Part shown: piece by piece, positions 49,602 through 63,800 of the stretch | Layout of the letters: every line of letters starts with the position of its first letter | Position numbering within the stretch: position 1 is the stretch's first letter | Source of the DNA: Antitrichia curtipendula | Taxonomy: Eukaryota; Streptophyta; Bryopsida; Hypnales; Leucodontaceae | Direction: 5' to 3' | Assembly: GCA_951230915.1 (NCBI GenBank) | Contig: OX579637.1 | Coordinates: 11,346,001-11,410,000, forward strand | DNA length: 64,000 bases | Program-made: the position numbers and the translations under genes | Notes under the pieces: model-generated | What the model was told of the DNA's origin: nothing | Databases searched by the model: none | The model's input: only the letters and a program-made list of their open reading frames with translations

Positions 49602-52600
49602 GCAACTTACACAATTCATTCTTCCATGGTTTCACGTCAAAATTCCATGAACTTGGACGTGGGAGCCCTAAAGTACAGGATATGGTTGGTTCAATTATTT
49701 TATTTTCTTTTGTCCATAATGTACCCCAAATGTGCATGACCTTGAATATTTCATGAAGTCAAACTCTTCACTCCATTTGCAACTTACACAATTCATTATT
49801 CCATGGTTTCACGTCAAAATTCCATGAACTTGGACGTGGGAGCCCTAAAGTACAGGATATGGGTGGTTCAATTATTTTATTTTCATTTGTCCATAATGTA
49901 CCCCAAAATGTGCATGACCTTGAATATTTCATGAAGTCAAACTCTTCACTCCATTTGCAACTTACACAATTCATTCTTCCATGGTTTCACGTCAAAATTC
50001 CATGAACTTGGACGTGGGAGCCCTAAAGTACAGGATATGGGTGGCTCGATTATTTTATTTTCTTTTGTCCATAATGTACCTCAAACATGGATGACCTTGA
50101 ATATTTCATGAAGTCAAACTCTTCACCCCATTTGCAACTTACACAATTCATTCTTCCATGGTTTCACGTCAAAATTCCATGAACTTGGACGTGGGAGCCC
50201 TAAAGTACAGGATATGGGTGGTTCGATTATTTTATTTTCTTTTGTCCATAATGTACCCCAAACATGGATGACCTTGAATATTTCATGAAGTCAAACTCTT
50301 CACCCCATTTGCAACTTACACAATTCATTCTTCCATGGTTTCACGTCAAAATTCCATGAACTTGGACATGGGAGCCCTAAAGTACAAGATATGGTTGGTT
50401 CAATTATTTTATTTTTTTTTGTCCATAATGTACCCCAAATGTGCATGACCTTGAATATTTCATGAAGTCAAACTCTTCACCCCATTTGCAACTTACACAA
50501 TTCATTCTTCCATGGTTTCACGTCAAAATTCCATGAACTTGGACGTGGGAGCCCTAAAGTACAGGATATGGGTGGCTCGATTATTTTATTTTCATTTGTC
50601 CATAATGTACCTCAAACATGGATGACCTTGAATATTTCATGAAGTCAAACTCTTCACCCCATTTGCAACTTACACAATTCATTCTTCCATGGTTTCACGT
50701 CAAAATTCCATGAACTTGGACGTGGGAGCCCTAAAGTACAGGATATGGGTGGTTCGATTATTTTATTTTCTTTTGTCCATAATGTACCCCAAACATGGAT
50801 GACCTTGAATATTTCATGAAGTCAAACTCTTCACCCCATTTGCAACTTACACAATTCATTCTTCCATGGTTTCACGTCAAAATTCCATGAACTTGGACAT
50901 GGGAGCCCTAAAGTACAAGATATGGTTGGTTCAATTATTTTATTTTTTTTTGTCCATAATGTACCCCAAATGTGCATGACCTTGAATATTTCATGAAGTC
51001 AAACTCTTCACTCCATTTGCAACTTACACAATTCATTCTTCCATGGTTTCACGTCAAAATTCCATGAACTTGGACGTGGGAGCCCTAAAGTACAGGATAT
51101 GGTTGGTTCAATTATTTTATTTTCATTTGTCCATAATGTACCCCAAAATGTGGATGACCTTGAATATTTCATGAAGTCAAACTCTTCACCCCATTTGCAA
51201 CTTACACAATTCATTCTTCCATGGTTTCACGTCAAAATTCCATGAACTTGGACGTGGGAGCCCTAAAGTACAAGATATGGTTGGTTCAATTATTTTATTT
51301 TCATTTGTCCATAATGTACCCCAAAATGTGCATGACCTTGAATATTTCATGAAGTCAAACTCTTCACTCCATTTGCAACCTACACAATTCATTCTTCCAT
51401 GGTTTCACGTCAAAATTCCATGAACTTGGACGTGGGAGCCCTAAAGTACAGGATATGGTTGGTTCAATTATTTTATTTTCATTTGTCCATAATGTACCCC
51501 AAACGTGGATGACCTTGAATATTTCATGAAGTCAAACTCTTCACCCCATTTGCAACCTACACAATTCATTCTTCCATGGTTTCACGTCAAAATTCCATGA
51601 ACTTGGACGTGGGAGCCCTAAAGTACAAGATATGGTTGGTTCGATTATTTTATTTTCATTTGTCCATAATGTACCCCAAATGTGCATGACCTTGAATATT
51701 TCATGAAGTCAAACTCTTCACCCCATTTGCAACCTACACAATTCATTCTTCCATGGTTTCACGTCAAAATTCCATGACCTTGGACGTGGGAGCCCTAAAG
51801 TACAGGATATGGGTGGTTCAATTATTTTATTTTCATTTGTCCATAATGTACCCCAAAATGTGCATGACCTTGAATATTTCATGAAGTCAAACTCTTCACT
51901 CCATTTGCAACTTACACAATTCATTCTTCCATGGTTTCACGTCAAAATTCCATGAACTTGGACGTAGGAGCCCTAAAGTACAAGATATGGTTGGTTCAAT
52001 TATTTTCTTTTCTTTTGTCCATAATGTACCTCAAATGTCCATGACCTTGAATATTTCATGAAGTCAAACTCTTCACTCCATTTGCAACTTACACAATTCA
52101 TTCTTCCATGGTTTCACGTCAAAATTCCATGAACTTGGACGTGGGAGCCCTAAAGTACAAGATATGGTTGGTTCGATTATTTTATTTTCTTTTGTCCATA
52201 ATGTACCCCAAATGTGCATGACCTTGAATATTTCATGAAGTCAAACTCTTCACTCCATTTGCAACTTACACAATTCATTCTTCCATGGTTTCACGTCAAA
52301 ATTCCATGAACTTGGACGTGGGAGCCCTAAAGTACAGGATATGGTTGGTTCAATTATTTTATTTTCATTTGTCCATAATGTACCCCAAAATGTGGATGAC
52401 CTTGAATATTTCATGAAGTCAAACTCTTCACTCCATTTGCAACTTACACAATTCATTATTCCATGGTTTCATGTCAAAATTCCATGAACTTGGACGTGGG
52501 AGCCCTAAAGTACAAGATATGGTTGGTTCAATTATTTTATTTTCATTTGTCCATAATGTACCCCAAAATGTGCATGACCTTGAATATTTCATGAAGTCAA

Positions 52601-53148
52601 ACTCTTGACTCCATTTGCAACCTACACAATTCATTCTTCCATGGTTTCACGTCAAAATTCCATGAACTTGGACGTGGGAGCCCTAAAGTACAGGATATGG
52701 TTGGTTCAATTATTTTATTTTCATTTGTCCATAATGTACCCCAAACGTGGATGACCTTGAATATTTCATGAGGTCAAACCCTTCACCCCATTTGCAACCT
52801 ACACAATTCATTCTTCCATGGTTTCACGTCAAAATTCCATGAACTTGGACGTGGGAGCCCTAAAGTACAAGATATGGTTGGTTCGATTATTTTATTTTCT
52901 TTTGTCCATAATGTACCCCAAATGTGCATGACCTTGAATATTTCATGAAGTCAAACTCTTCACTTCATTTGCAACCTACACAATTCATTCTTTCATGGTT
53001 TCACGTCAAAATTCCATGAACTTGGACGTGGGAGCCCTAAAGTACAGGATATGGGTGGTTCAATTATTTTATTTTCATTTGTCCATAATGTACCCCAAAA
53101 TGTGCATGACCTTGAATATTTCATGAAGTCAAACCCTTCACCCCATTT
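49602..53148. repeat. 20-monomer HOR unit 4 (3,547 bp), one monomer deleted
   Basis: Offset from unit 3 is 3,547 bp, one 177-bp monomer less. The missing copy is the first monomer of the unit (GAATTTGG, CAAGATATGG, TTTTCTTTTG). Differences from units 1-3: the 14-T run is replaced by ATTTTATTTTTTTTTTG near 50,937, the first GGGTGGCTCG monomer has TTTTCTTTTG (near 50,062), and TTTCATGTC appears near 52,468. The following sequence (53,149 on) does not start another 21-monomer unit. Confidence 0.92.
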
Positions 53149-55985
53149 GCAACCTACACAATTCATTATTCCATGGTTTCACGTCAAAATTCCATGAATT
53201 TGGACGTGGGAGCCCTAAAGTACAGGATATGGTTGGTTCAATTATTTTATTTTCATTTGTCCATAATGTACCCCAAAATGTGCATGACCTTGAATATTTC
53301 ATGAAGTCAAACTCTTCACCCCATTTGCAACTTACACAATTCATTCTTCCATGGTTTCACGTCAAAATTCCATGAACCTGGACGTGGGAGCCCTAAAGTA
53401 CAGGATATGGTTGGTTCGATTATTTTATTTTCTTTTGTCCATAATGTACCCCAAACGTGCATGACCTTGAATATTTCATGAGGTCAAACTCTTCACGCCA
53501 TTTGCAACTTACACAATTCATTCTTCCATGTTTTGACGTCAAAATTCCTTGAACTTGGACGTGGGAGCCCTAAAGTACAAGATATGGTTGGTTCAATTAT
53601 TTTATTTTCTTTGGTCCATAATGTACCCCAAATGTGCATGACCTTGAATATTTCATGAAGTCAAACTCTTCACTCCATTTGCAACTTACACAATTCATTC
53701 TTCCATGGTTTCACGTCAAAATTCCATGAACTTGGACGTGGGAGCCCTAAAGTACAGGATATGGTTGGTTCAATTACTTTATTTTCTTTTGTCCATAATG
53801 TACCCCAAATGTGCATGACCTTGAATATTTCATGAAGTCAAACCCTTCACCCCATTTGCAACCTACACAATTCATTCTTCCATGGTTTCACGTCAAAATT
53901 CCTTGAACTTGGACGTGGGAGCCCTAAAGTACAAGATATGGTTGGTTCAATTATTTTATTTTCTTTGGTCCATAATGTACCCCAAATGTGCATGACCTTG
54001 AATATTTCATGAAGTCAAACTCTTCACTCCATTTGCAACTTACACAATTCATTCTTCCATGGTTTCACGTCAAAATTCCATGAACTTGGACGTGGGAGCC
54101 CTAAAGTACAGGATATGGTTGGTTCAATTATTTTATTTTCATTTGTCCATAATGTACCCCAAACGTGGATGACCTTGAATATTTCATGAGGTCAAACCCT
54201 TCACCCCATTTGCAACCTACACAATTCATTCTTCCATGGTTTCACGTCAAAATTCCATGAACTTGGACGTGGGAGCCCTAAAGTACAAGATATGGTTGGT
54301 TCGATTATTTTATTTTCTTTTGTCCATAATGTACCCCAAATGTCCATGACCTTGAATATTTCATGAAGTCAAACTCTTCACTTCATTTGCAACCTACACA
54401 ATTCATTCTTTCATGGTTTCACGTCAAAATTCCATGAACTTGGACGTGGGAGCCCTAAAGTACAGGATATGGGTGGTTCAATTATTTTATTTTCATTTGT
54501 CCATAATGTACCCCAAAATGTGCATGACCTTGAATATTTCATGAAGTCAAACCCTTCACCCCATTTGCAACCTACACAATTCATTATTCCATGGTTTCAC
54601 GTCAAAATTCCATGAATTTGGACGTGGGAGCCCTAAAGTACAGGATATGGTTGGTTCAATTATTTTATTTTCATTTGTCCATAATGTACCCCAAAATGTG
54701 CATGACCTTGAATATTTCATGAAGTCAAACTCTTCACCCCATTTGCAACTTACACAATTCATTCTTCCATGGTTTCACGTCAAAATTCCATGAACCTGGA
54801 CGTGGGAGCCCTAAAGTACAGGATATGGTTGGTTCGATTATTTTATTTTCTTTTGTCCATAATGTACCCCAAACGTGCATGACCTTGAATATTTCATGAG
54901 GTCAAACTCTTCACGCCATTTGCAACTTACACAATTCATTCTTCCATGTTTTGACGTCAAAATTCCTTGAACTTGGACGTGGGAGCCCTAAAGTACAAGA
55001 TATGGTTGGTTCAATTATTTTATTTTCTTTGGTCCATAATGTACCCCAAATGTGCATGACCTTGAATATTTCATGAAGTCAAACTCTTCACTCCATTTGC
55101 AACTTACACAATTCATTCTTCCATGGTTTCACGTCAAAATTCCATGAACTTGGACGTGGGAGCCCTAAAGTACAGGATATGGTTGGTTCAATTACTTTAT
55201 TTTCTTTTGTCCATAATGTACCCCAAATGTGCATGACCTTGAATATTTCATGAAGTCAAACTCTTCACTCCATTTGCAACTTACACAATTCATTCTTCCA
55301 TGGTTTCACGTCAAAATTCCATGAACTTGGACGTGGGAGCCCTAAAGTACAGGATATGGTTGGTTCAATTATTTTATTTTCATTTGTCCATAATGTACCC
55401 CAAAATGTGCATGACCTTGAATATTTCATGAAGTCAAACTCTTCACTCCATTTGCAACTTACACAATTCATTCTTCCATGGTTTCACGTCAAAATTCCAT
55501 GAACTTGGACGTGGGAGCCCTAAAGTACAGGATATGGTTGGTTCAATTATTTTATTTTCATTTGTCCATAATGTACCCCAAACGTGGATGACCTTGAATA
55601 TTTCATGAGGTCAAACTCTTCACCCCATTTGCAACCTACACAATTCATTCTTCCATGGTTTCACGTCAAAATTCCATGAACTTGGACGTGGGAGCCCTAA
55701 AGTACAAGATATGGTTGGTTCGATTATTTTATTTTCTTTTGTCCATAATGTACCCCAAATGTGCATGACCTTGAATATTTCATGAAGTCAAACTCTTCAC
55801 CCCATTTGCAACCTACACAATTCATTCTTCCATGGTTTCACGTCAAAATTCCATGAACTTGGACGTGGGAGCCCTAAAGTACAGGATATGGGTGGTTCAA
55901 TTATTTTATTTTCATTTGTCCATAATGTACCCCAAAATGTGCATGACCTTGAATATTTCATGAAGTCAAACCCTTCACCCCATTT
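53149..55985. repeat. Eight-monomer tandem repeat (1,418-1,419 bp)
   Basis: Units 53,149-54,566 and 54,567-55,985 start with the same CCTACA, ATTATTCC, GAATTTGG monomer, and a third start is at 55,986. Shared private variants at an offset of 1,418 bp include GAACCTGG, CATGTTTTGACGTC (53,527 and 54,945) and CCTTGAACTTGG (53,547 and 54,965). In the first unit the CCTTGAACTTGG and TTTGGTCC monomers are themselves repeated 354 bp on (53,901). The second half of the two units diverges. Confidence 0.83.
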
Positions 55986-57299
55986 GCAACCTACACAATT
56001 CATTATTCCATGGTTTCACGTCAAAATTCCATGAATTTGGACGTGGGAGCCCTAAAGTACAGGATATGGTTGGTTCAATTATTTTATTTTCATTTGTCCA
56101 TAATGTACCCCAAAATGTGCATGACCTTGAATATTTCATGAAGTCAAACTCTTCACCCCATTTGCAACTTACACAATTCATTCTTCCATGGTTTCACGTC
56201 AAAATTCCATGAACTTGGACGTGGGAGCCCTAAAGTACAGGATATGGTTGGTTCGATTATTTTATTTTCTTTTGTCCATAATGTACCCCAAACGTGGATG
56301 ACCTTGAATATTTCATGAGGTCAAACTCTTCACGCCATTTGCAACTTACACAATTCATTCTTCCATGGTTTCACGTCAAAATTCCATGAACTTGGACGTG
56401 GGAGCCCTAAAGTACAAGATATGGTTGGTTCAATTATTTTATTTTCTTTTGTCCATAATGTACCCCAAATGTGCATGACCTTGAATATTTCATGAAGTCA
56501 AACTCTTCACTCCATTTGCAACTTACACAATTCATTCTTCCATGGTTTCACGTCAAAATTCCATGAACTTGGACGTGGGAGCCCTAAAGTACAGGATATG
56601 GTTGGTTCAGTTATTTTATTTTCTTTTGTCCATAATGTACCCCAAATGTGCATGACCTTGAATATTTCATGAAGTCAAACTCTTCACTCCATTTGCAACT
56701 TACACAATTCATTCTTCCATGGTTTCACGTCAAAATTCCATGAACTTGGACGTGGGAGCCCTGAAGTACAGGATATGGTTGGTTCAATTATTTTATTTTC
56801 ATTTGTCCATAATGTACCCCAAAATGTGCATGACCTTGAATATTTCATGAAGTCAAACTCTTCACTCCATTTGCAACTTACACAATTCATTCTTCCATGG
56901 TTTCACGTCAAAATTCCATGAACTTGGACGTGGGAGCCTTAAAGTACAGGATATGGGTGGTTCGATTATTTTATTTTCATTTGTCCATAATGTACCTCAA
57001 ACATGGATGACCTTGAATATTTCATGAAGTCAAACTCTTCACCCCATTTGCAACTTACACAATTCATTCTTCCATGGTTTCACGTCAAAATTCCATGAAC
57101 TTGGACGTGGGAGCCCTAAAGTACAGGATATGGGTGGTTCGATTATTTTATATTCATTTGTCCATAATGTACCTCAAACATGGATGACCTTGAATATTTC
57201 ATGAGGTCAAACTCTTCACGCCATTTGCAACTTACACAATTCATTCTTCCATGGTTTCACGTCAAAATTCCATGAACTTGGACGTGGGAGCCCTATAGT
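55986..57299. repeat. Subfamily C monomers, start of a 22-monomer recurrence
   Basis: These monomers include the GCCCTGAAGTAC variant near 56,761, TACCTCAAACATGG near 56,993 and 57,170, TTTTATATTCATTTG near 57,146 and CCCTATAGTAC at 57,291. The part from about 56,690 recurs at 60,594-61,250 at an offset of 3,904 bp (22 monomers). No other element is visible. Confidence 0.8.
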
Positions 57300-59074
57300 A
57301 CAAGATATGGTTGGTTCGATTATTTTCTTTTCTTTTGTCCATAATGTACCCCAAATGTGCATGACCTTGAATATTTCATGAAGTCAAACTCTTCACCCCA
57401 TTTGCAACTTACACAATTCATTCTTCCATGGTTTCACGTCAAAATTCCATGAATTTGGACGTGGGAGCCGTAAAGTACAGGATATGGGTGGTTCAATTAT
57501 TTTCGTTTCATTTGTCCATAATGTACCCCAAAATGTGCATGACCTTGAATATTTCATGAAGTCAAACTCTTCACTCCATTTGCAACTTACACAATTCATT
57601 CTTCCATGGTTTCACGTCAAAATTCCATGAACTTGGACGTGGGAGCCCTAAAGTACAGGATATGGTTGGTTCAATTATTTTATTTTCATTTGTCCATAAT
57701 GTACCCCAAAATGTGCATGACCTTGAATATTTCATGAAGTCAAACTCTTCACTCCATTTGCAACTTACACAATTCATTCTTCCATGGTTTCACGTCAAAA
57801 TTCCATGAACTTGGACGTGGGAGCCCTAAAGTACAGGATATGGTTGGTTCAATTATTTTATTTTCATTTGTCCATAATGTACCCCAAACGTGGATGACCT
57901 TGAATATTTCATGAGGTCAAACTCTTCACCCCATTTGCAACCTACACAATTCATTCTTCCATGGTTTCACGTCAAAATTCCATGAACTTGGACGTGGGAG
58001 CCCTAAAGTACAAGATATGGTTGGTTCGATTTTTTTATTTTCTTTTGTCCATAATGTACCCCAAATGTGCATGACCTTGAATATTTCATGAAGTCAAACT
58101 CTTCACCCCATTTGCAACCTACACAATTCATTCTTCCATGGTTTCACGTCAAAATTCCATGAACTTGGACGTGGGAGCCCTAAAGTACAGGATATGGGTG
58201 GTTCAATTATTTTATTTTCATTTGTCCATAATGTACCCCAAAATGTGCATGACCTTGAATATTTCATGAAGTCAAACCCTTCACCCCATTTGCAACCTAC
58301 ACAATTCATTATTCCATGGTTTCACGTCAAAATTCCATGAATTTGGACGTGGGAGCCCTAAAGTACAGGATATGGTTGGTTCAATTATTTTATTTTCATT
58401 TGTCCATAATGTACCCCAAAATGTGGATGACCTTGAATATTTCATGAAGTCAAACTCTTCACCCCATTTGCAACTTACACAATTCATTCTTCCATGGTTT
58501 CACGTCAAAATTCGATGAACTTGGACGTGGGAGCCCTAAAGTACAGGATATGGTTGGTTCGATTATTTTATTTTCTTTTGTCCATAATGTACCCCAAACG
58601 TGGATGACCTTGAATATTTCATGAGGTCAAACTCTTCACGCCATTTGCAACTTACACAATTCATTCTTCCATGGTTTCACGTCAAAATTCCATGAACTTG
58701 GACGTGGGAGCCCTAAAGTACAAGATATGGTTGGTTCAATTATTTTATTTTCTTTTGTCCATAATGTACCCCAAATGTGCATGACCTTGAATATTTCATG
58801 AAGTCAAACTCTTCACTCCATTTGCAACTTACACAATTCATTCTTCCATGGTTTCACGTCAAAATTCCATGAACTTGGACGTGGGAGCCCTGAAGTACAG
58901 GATATGGTTGGTTCAATTATTTTATTTTCATTTGTCCATAATGTACCCCAAAATGTGCATGACCTTGAATATTTCATGAAGTCAAACTCTTCACTCCATT
59001 TGCAACTTACACAATTCATTCTTCCATGGTTTCACGTCAAAATTCCATGAACTTGGACGTGGGAGCCCTGAAGT
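57300..59074. repeat. Ten-monomer tandem duplication, copy 1 (1,775 bp)
   Basis: Matches the following 1.77 kb at a constant offset of 1,775 bp, including the rare variants TTCGATTTTTTTATT (near 58,025 and 59,800), AAATTCGATGAAC (58,511 and 60,286) and ATTATTTTCGTTTC (near 57,496 and 59,271). The left edge lies between CCCTATAGTAC (57,291, not shared) and TTCGATTATTTTC (near 57,314, shared). Confidence 0.9.
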
Positions 59075-60842
59075 ACAGGATATGGTTGGTTCGATTATTT
59101 TCTTTTCTTTTGTCCATAATGTACCCCAAATGTGCATGACCTTGAATATTTCATGAAGTCAAACTCTTCACCCCATTTGCAACTTACACAATTCATTCTT
59201 CCATGGTTTCACGTCAAAATTCCATGAACTTGGACGTGGGAGCCGTAAAGTACAGGATATGGGTGGTTCAATTATTTTCGTTTCATTTGTCCATAATGTA
59301 CCCCAAAATGTGCATGACCTTGAATATTTCATGAAGTCAAACTCTTCACTCCATTTGCAACTTACACAATTCATTCTTCCATGGTTTCACGTCAAAATTC
59401 CATGAACTTGGACGTGGGAGCCCTAAAGTACAGGATATGGTTGGTTCAATTATTTTATTTTCATTTGTCCATAATGTACCCCAAAATGTGCATGACCTTG
59501 AATATTTCATGAAGTCAAACTCTTCACTCCATTTGCAACTTACACAATTCATTCTTCCATGGTTTCACGTCAAAATTCCATGAACTTGGACGTGGGAGCC
59601 CTAAAGTACAGGATATGGTTGGTTCAATTATTTTATTTTCATTTGTCCATAATGTACCCCAAACGTGGATGACCTTGAATATTTCATGAGGTCAAACTCT
59701 TCACCCCATTTGCAACCTACACAATTCATTCTTCCATGGTTTCACGTCAAAATTCCATGAACTTGGACGTGGGAGCCCTAAAGTACAAGATATGGTTGGT
59801 TCGATTTTTTTATTTTCTTTTGTCCATAATGTACCCCAAATGTGCATGACCTTGAATATTTCATGAAGTCAAACTCTTCACCCCATTTGCAACCTACACA
59901 ATTCATTCTTCCATGGTTTCACGTCAAAATTCCATGAACTTGGACGTGGGAGCCCTAAAGTACAGGATATGGGTGGTTCAATTATTTTATTTTCATTTGT
60001 CCATAATGTACCCCAAAATGTGCATGACCTTGAATATTTCATGAAGTCAAACCCTTCACCCCATTTGCAACCTACACAATTCATTATTCCATGGTTTCAC
60101 GTCAAAATTCCATGAATTTGGACGTGGGAGCCCTAAAGTACAGGATATGGTTGGTTCAATTATTTTATTTTCATTTGTCCATAATGTACCCCAAAATGTG
60201 GATGACCTTGAATATTTCATGAAGTCAAACTCTTCACCCCATTTGCAACTTACACAATTCATTCTTCCATGGTTTCACGTCAAAATTCGATGAACTTGGA
60301 CGTGGGAGCCCTAAAGTACAGGATATGGTTGGTTCGATTATTTTATTTTCTTTTGTCCATAATGTACCCCAAACGTGGATGACCTTGAATATTTCATGAG
60401 GTCAAACTCTTCACGCCATTTGCAACTTACACAATTCATTCTTCCATGGTTTCACGTCAAAATTCCATGAACTTGGACGTGGGAGCCCTAAAGTACAAGA
60501 TATGGTTGGTTCAATTATTTTATTTTCTTTTGTCCATAATGTACCCCAAATGTGCATGACCTTGAATATTTCATGAAGTCAAACTCTTCACTCCATTTGC
60601 AACTTACACAATTCATTCTTCCATGGTTTCACGTCAAAATTCCATGAACTTGGACGTGGGAGCCCTGAAGTACAGGATATGGTTGGTTCAATTATTTTAT
60701 TTTCATTTGTCCATAATGTACCCCAAAATGTGCATGACCTTGAATATTTCATGAAGTCAAACTCTTCACTCCATTTGCAACTTACACAATTCATTCTTCC
60801 ATGGTTTCACGTCAAAATTCCATGAACTTGGACGTGGGAGCC
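59075..60842. repeat. Ten-monomer tandem duplication, copy 2
   Basis: Second copy at offset 1,775 bp. Similarity ends near 60,843, where GCCTTAAAG replaces GCCCTGAAG and the sequence follows the order seen after 56,930 instead. One difference between copies is GAATTTGG near 57,451 against GAACTTGG near 59,226. The duplication sits inside the 22-monomer (3,904-bp) recurrence and accounts for ten of its monomers. Confidence 0.9.
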
Positions 60843-63800
60843 TTAAAGTACAGGATATGGGTGGTTCGATTATTTTATTTTCATTTGTCCATAATGTACC
60901 TCAAACATGGATGACCTTGAATATTTCATGAAGTCAAACTCTTCACCCCATTTGCAACTTACACAATTCATTCTTCCATGGTTTCACGTCAAAATTCCAT
61001 GAACTTGGACGTGGGAGCCCTAAAGTACAGGATATGGGTGGTTCGATTATTTTATATTCATTTGTCCATAATGTACCTCAAACATGGATGACCTTGAATA
61101 TTTCATGAGGTCAAACTCTTCACGCCATTTGCAACTTACACAATTCATTCTTCCATGGTTTCACGTCAAAATTCCATGAACTTGGACGTGGGAGCCCTAT
61201 AGTACAAGATATGGTTGGTTCGATTATTTTCTTTTCTTTTGTCCATAATGTACCTCAAATGTTCATGACCTTGAATATTTCATGAAGTCAAACTCTTCAC
61301 TCCATTTGCAACTTACACAATTCATTCTTCCATGGTTTCACGTCAAAATTCCATGAACTTGGACGTGGGAGCCCTAAAGTACAAGATATGGTTGGTTCAA
61401 TTATTTTATTTTCTTTTGTCCATAATGTACCCCAAATGTGCATGACCTTGAATATTTCATGAAGTCAAACTCTTCACTCCATTTGCAACTTACACAATTC
61501 ATTCTTCCATGGTTTCACGTCAAAATTCCATGAACTTGGACGTGGGAGCCCTAAAGTACAGGATATGGTTGGTTCAATTATTTTCTTTTCTTTTGTCCAT
61601 AATGTACCTCAAATGTTCATGACCTTGAATATTTCATGAAGTCAAACTCTTCACTCCATTTGCAACTTACACAATTCATTCTTCCATGGTTTCACGTCAA
61701 AATTCCATGAACTTGGACGTGGGAGCCCTAAAGTACAGGATATGGTTGGTTCAATTATTTTATTTTCATTTGTCCATAATGTAGCCCAAAATGTGGATGA
61801 CCTTGAATATTTCATGAAGTCAAACTCTTCACTCCATTTGCAACTTACACAATTCATTATTCCATGGTTTCACGTCAAAATTCCATGAACTTTGACGTGG
61901 GAGCCCTAAAGTACAAGATATGGTTGGTTCAATTATTTTATTTTCATTTGTCCATAATGTACCCCCAAATGTGCATGACCTTGAATATTTCATGAAGTCA
62001 AACTCTTGACTCCATTTGCAACCTACACAATTCATTCTTCCATGGTTTCACGTCAAAATTCCATGAACTTGGACGTGGGAGCCCTAAAGTACAGGATATG
62101 GTTGGTTCAATTATTTTATTTTCATTTGTCCATAATGTACCCCAAACGTGGATGACCTTGAATATTTCATGAGGTCAAACTCTTCACCCCATTTGCAACC
62201 TACACAATTCATTCTTCCATGGTTTCACGTCAAAATTCCATGAACTTGGACGTGGGAGCCCTAAAGTACAAGATATGGTTGGTTCGATTATTTTATTTTC
62301 TTTTGTCCATAATGTACCCCAAATGTGCATGACCTTGAATATTTCATGAAGTCAAACTCTTCACTTCATTTGCAACCTACACAATTCATTCTTTCATGGT
62401 TTCACGTCAAAATTCCATGAACTTGGACGTGGGAGCCCTAAAGTACAGGATATGGGTGGTTCAATTATTTTATTTTCATTTGTCCATAATGTACCCCAAA
62501 ATGTGCATGACCTTGAATATTTCATGAAGTCAAACCCTTCACCCCATTTGCAACCTACACAATTCATTATTCCATGGTTTCACGTCAAAATTCCATGAAT
62601 TTGGACGTGGGAGCCCTAAAGTACAGGATATGGTTGGTTCAATTATTTTATTTTCATTTGTCCATAATGTACCCCAAAATGTGCATGACCTTGAATATTT
62701 CATGAAGTCAAACTCTTCACCCCATTTGCAACTTACACAATTCATTCTTCCATGGTTTCACGTCAAAATTCCATGAACCTGGACGTGGGAGCCCTAAAGT
62801 ACAGGATATGGTTGGTTCAATTATTTTATTTTCTTTTGTCCATAATGTACCCCAAACGTGCATGACCTTGAATATTTCATGAGGTCAAATTCTTCACGCC
62901 ATTTGCAACTTACACAATTCATTCTTCCATGGTTTCACGTCAAAATTCCATGAACTTGGACGTGGGAGCCCTAAAGTACAAGATATGGTTGGTTCAATTA
63001 TTTTATTTTCTTTGGTCCATAATGTACCCCAAATGTCCATGACCTTGAATATTTCATGAAGTCAAACTCTTCACTCCATTTGCAACTTACACAATTCATT
63101 CTTCCATGGTTTCACGTCAAAATTCCATGAACTTGGACGTGGGAGCCCTAAAGTACAGGATATGGTTGGTTCAATTACTTTATTTTCTTTTGTCCATAAT
63201 GTACCCCAAATGTGCATGACCTTGAATATTTCATGAAGTCAAACTCTTCACTCCATTTGCAACTTACACAATTCATTCTTCCATGGTTTCACGTCAAAAT
63301 TCCATGAACTTGGACGTGGGAGCCCTAAAGTACAGGATATGGTTGGTTCAATTATTTTATTTTCATTTGTCCATAATGTACCCCAAAATGTGCATGACCT
63401 TGAATATTTCATGAAGTCAAACTCTTCACTCCATTTGCAACTTACACAATTCATTCTTCCATGGTTTCACGTCAAAATTCCATGAACTTGGACGTGGGAG
63501 CCCTAAAGTACAGGATATGGTTGGTTCAATTATTTTATTTTCATTTGTCCATAATGTACCCCAAACGTGGATGACCTTGAATATTTCATGAGGTCAAACT
63601 CTTCACCCCATTTGCAACCTACACAATTCATTCTTCCATGGTTTCACGTCAAAATTCCATGAACTTGGACGTGGAAGCCCTAAAGTACAAGATATGGTTG
63701 GTTCGATTATTTTATTTTCTTTTGTCCATAATGTACCCCAAATGTGCATGACCTTGAATATTTCATGAAGTCAAACTCTTCACCCCATTTGCAACCTACA

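Noticed and set aside
37188..62550. A 45/90-monomer super-period (offsets 7,983 and 15,961 bp)
   Set aside because: The two offsets are close to 1:2, but they link different blocks with intervening rearrangements, so the ratio looks accidental rather than a true higher period.
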